A stretch of DNA of 15,355 nt from positions 1-15,355 of the forward strand of contig SKGV01000015.1 of assembly GCA_007117275.1 (NCBI GenBank), read 5' to 3'. Below the pieces are notes generated by a model. That model had not been told where the DNA came from. It did not search any database and was given only the letters and a program-made list of their open reading frames with translations. Below are positions 13,822-15,355 of this stretch, in pieces. Source of the DNA: Methylophaga sp. GTDB taxonomy: Bacteria; Pseudomonadota; Gammaproteobacteria; Nitrosococcales; Methylophagaceae. Numbering within the stretch: the stretch's first letter is position 1; each line of letters begins with the position of its first letter. The position numbers and the translations under genes are program-made.

Positions 13822-14777
13822 TGGCTAAATTGATTTTGGCAAACCCGCGTGGTTTTTGTGCGGGCGTTGATCGGGCGATTGACATAGTTGAACGTGCCTT
13901 GCAAATGTTTGGCGCGCCAATTTATGTTCGCCATGAAGTTGTTCATAACCGCTTTGTGGTTGAAGACCTTCGCGATAAAGGGGCGGTATTTGTTGAGGAA
14001 TTGGACGAGGTGCCCGATGGCAACACTGTCATTTTCAGTGCTCACGGCGTTTCAAAGGAAGTTCATCGACAGGGCAAACAGCGTGATCTGAAAGTGTTTG
14101 ATGCCACATGCCCGCTGGTCACCAAAGTCCATCTTGAAGTCGCCAGACATGACAAGCAGTCACGGGAATGCATTCTTATCGGTCATGCTGGACACCCTGA
14201 AGTGGCAGGCACGATGGGTCAATATACATCCAAAGAAGGAGCTATGTATCTGGTCGAATCGCCAGAAGATGTCGCCAAACTTCAAGTGAAAAACCCTGAC
14301 AATATCGCCTTTGTCACCCAGACAACACTGTCGGTAGACGACACCTCACGGGTGATTGATGCCTTGCATCAACGATTTCCCAAGATTATCGGGCCGGGCA
14401 AAGATGATATTTGCTATGCCACGCAGAATCGTCAGGATGCGGTCAAGCTTTTGGCGGCAGAGTGTGATCTGCTGCTGGTGGTTGGCTCGGTGAACAGTTC
14501 CAATTCAAATCGTTTACGCGAACTGTCTGAAAAACTGGGCACACCTGCCCATCTGATTGACAGTGCTGAGCAGATTGATCCGGATTGGTTAATCGGTAAA
14601 CAGGTGATCGGCCTAACAGCCGGGGCTTCCGCGCCTGAATTGCTGGTGCAACAAGTGGTGAACTATCTGAAAACACAGGGTGTCGCCAGCATAGAAGAAG
14701 GCGGCGGTGAGCCGGAAACCGTTGAGTTTTCACTCCCTAAAGCCTTGAAAGTCGATATCAGTCAATTAAGAAAATAA
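13821..14777 (+). CDS. ispH: 4-hydroxy-3-methylbut-2-enyl diphosphate reductase
   Basis: IspH is the last enzyme of the MEP pathway and reduces HMBPP to IPP and DMAPP with an iron-sulfur cluster. The protein has 318 residues (E. coli 316). The three cluster cysteines are Cys 13 (NPRGFCAGVDRA), Cys 97 (DATCPLVTKVH) and Cys 198 (DDICYATQNRQ). Other marks: SAHGVSKEV, LIGHAGHPEVAGTMGQ, NSSNSNRL and TAGASAPE. It overlaps the pheA stop by one base (TGATG) and the next gene by one base (TAATG), so translation is probably coupled at both ends. In many relatives ispH sits with lspA/fkpB; here it follows pheA. Confidence 0.98.
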   Translation: MAKLILANPRGFCAGVDRAIDIVERALQMFGAPIYVRHEVVHNRFVVEDLRDKGAVFVEELDEVPDGNTVIFSAHGVSKEVHRQGKQRDLKVFDATCPLVTKVHLEVARHDKQSRECILIGHAGHPEVAGTMGQYTSKEGAMYLVESPEDVAKLQVKNPDNIAFVTQTTLSVDDTSRVIDALHQRFPKIIGPGKDDICYATQNRQDAVKLLAAECDLLLVVGSVNSSNSNRLRELSEKLGTPAHLIDSAEQIDPDWLIGKQVIGLTAGASAPELLVQQVVNYLKTQGVASIEEGGGEPETVEFSLPKALKVDISQLRK

Positions 14778-15046
14778 TGGTAGGCAGTATGGATCAACAG
14801 ACACAAACCGAACTTGAAGCAGCTGCATTTCGTCGCCTGGTGGCACATTTGCAAGAACGTACCGATGTGCAAAATATCGATCTGATGAATTTGGCGGGCT
14901 TTTGCCGCAATTGCTTATCGAAATGGTATCTCTCTGAAGCAGAGGCAAAAGGCCTGGACATGGACTACGATAAGGCTAGAGAAATCGTCTATGGCATGCC
15001 TTACGACGAGTGGAAAAGCAAATACCAGACTGAATTAAAAAAATAG
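14777..15046 (+). CDS. DUF1244 (SMc04008-like) domain protein
   Basis: A small conserved protein of unknown function. From ATG 14777 it has 89 residues. The family core is clear: ELEAAAFRRLVAHLQ near the start, DVQNIDLMNLAGFCRNCLSKWY with a Cys-x2-Cys in the middle, and the end REIVYGMPYDEWKSKYQ. The protein looks all-helical and cytosolic, with no signal peptide. ATG 14777 overlaps the ispH stop (TAATG). An alternative start is ATG 14789, with GGTAGG at 14779-14784 before it, giving 85 residues; homologs that I recall start close to the ELEAAAF block, so either is possible. It is the last gene of the gyrA-serC-pheA-ispH series. Confidence 0.87.
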   Translation: MVGSMDQQTQTELEAAAFRRLVAHLQERTDVQNIDLMNLAGFCRNCLSKWYLSEAEAKGLDMDYDKAREIVYGMPYDEWKSKYQTELKK

Positions 15047-15355
15047 TCACCGAGTAGGTTAGTCAAAAATCAATCGATCCTGATCTTATTAGAACGAGTC
15101 GCTTGTCTGATATTTAGCGGCCAATCTTAGTTGGCTTATTACATTCAGGCTGTTGCCTTCAATAAAACGGCAACTGATAATGACAAAGTCGTTGGCGCCT
15201 CTTGCCGCTTAGTTCCTTGCTCAATCAAAGCAGGTAAGAGGTTTTGCTCAGTTTTGTCATGTTGCGGGCACTCTTTCTTCCTGCTGTGGGTCAATAGGTG
15301 GCAACTGATGCCTGTTTTTGGCAGACAGTATCTCACTCAACTGCACCGGAACTGA
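15047..15355. other. Terminal stretch without a credible gene
   Basis: A TTG-started frame (15131-15355, 74 codons, ending exactly at the window edge) and an opposite frame (15145-15336) exist, but neither shows a recognisable fold, a good SD or a plausible composition. A GCCAA/TTGGC stem (15120-15135) followed by TTATTACATT could be a weak terminator of the gyrA-DUF1244 unit. A GTTGCC/GGCAAC stem (15152-15174) follows. The 10-mer GGCAACTGAT occurs at 15169-15178 and again at 15300-15309. Confidence 0.4.
15120..15140 (+). terminator. Weak candidate terminator of the gyrA-DUF1244 cluster
   Basis: GCCAA (15120-15124) pairs with TTGGC (15131-15135) around TCTTAG and is followed by TTATT. The stem is short and the T-tract broken, so the call is weak. 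Confidence 0.25.

Noticed and set aside
15131..15355. 74-codon frame ending exactly at the window edge
   Set aside because: TTG start, no SD, odd composition, and no recognisable motif; also overlapped by an equally unconvincing opposite frame.

Overview
The window is a compact piece of bacterial chromosome, almost certainly from a gammaproteobacterium. The reasons are a GyrA that aligns position for position with the E. coli numbering at the quinolone pocket, tyrosine and GyrA box, a bifunctional chorismate mutase/prephenate dehydratase, a gyrA-serC-pheA order, an Smr protein of the SmrA/SmrB type, and a DUF1244 protein. A methylotrophic or otherwise formate-using marine gammaproteobacterium (Methylophaga-like) would fit the FdhD and the DUF2380/DUF3280-type protein, but this is inference. 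No mobile element, CRISPR array, rRNA, tRNA or phage gene was seen, and base composition looks even throughout.

Region 1 (1-1977): the 3' part of fdhD (formate dehydrogenase maturation), then a small exported protein with a CxxC motif (DUF2380/DUF3280 type), then a convergent Smr-domain gene on the minus strand.

Region 2 (1978-7647): a thiamin biosynthesis operon, thiC-thiO-thiS-thiG-thiDE, on the plus strand. Its leader holds a TPP riboswitch aptamer (2098-2174) and a hairpin that hides the thiC ribosome binding site (2251-2281). A 7-bp alternative pairing links the two and gives a complete switching model. The genes are tightly packed (5-nt gap, 11-bp overlap, 1-nt gap, 11-bp overlap). ThiC makes HMP-P from AIR, ThiO makes dehydroglycine, ThiS carries sulfur, ThiG makes the thiazole, and the ThiD-ThiE fusion phosphorylates HMP-P and joins the two halves. 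ThiF, which should activate ThiS, is not in the window.

Region 3 (7648-8964): apt (adenine salvage) on the minus strand, convergent with thiDE and divergent from a gene for an outer-membrane lipoprotein that resembles the auxiliary lipoprotein of PqiC/Mla-type ABC transporters. An inverted repeat lies in the divergent intergenic region.

Region 4 (8965-15046): gyrA, with an extended -10 promoter, is followed with almost no spacing by serC (TTG start), pheA, ispH and a DUF1244 gene. The last three junctions are a 4-nt gap and 1-base stop/start overlaps, so this looks like one transcription unit mixing DNA topology, serine/PLP, phenylalanine and isoprenoid functions.

Region 5 (15047-15355): no convincing gene; small hairpins and an imperfect short repeat only.

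Overall the window is mainly housekeeping. The most useful points for a second look are the riboswitch expression platform, the uncharacterised exported CxxC protein beside fdhD, the orphan transporter lipoprotein and the ispH-DUF1244 tail of the gyrA cluster.
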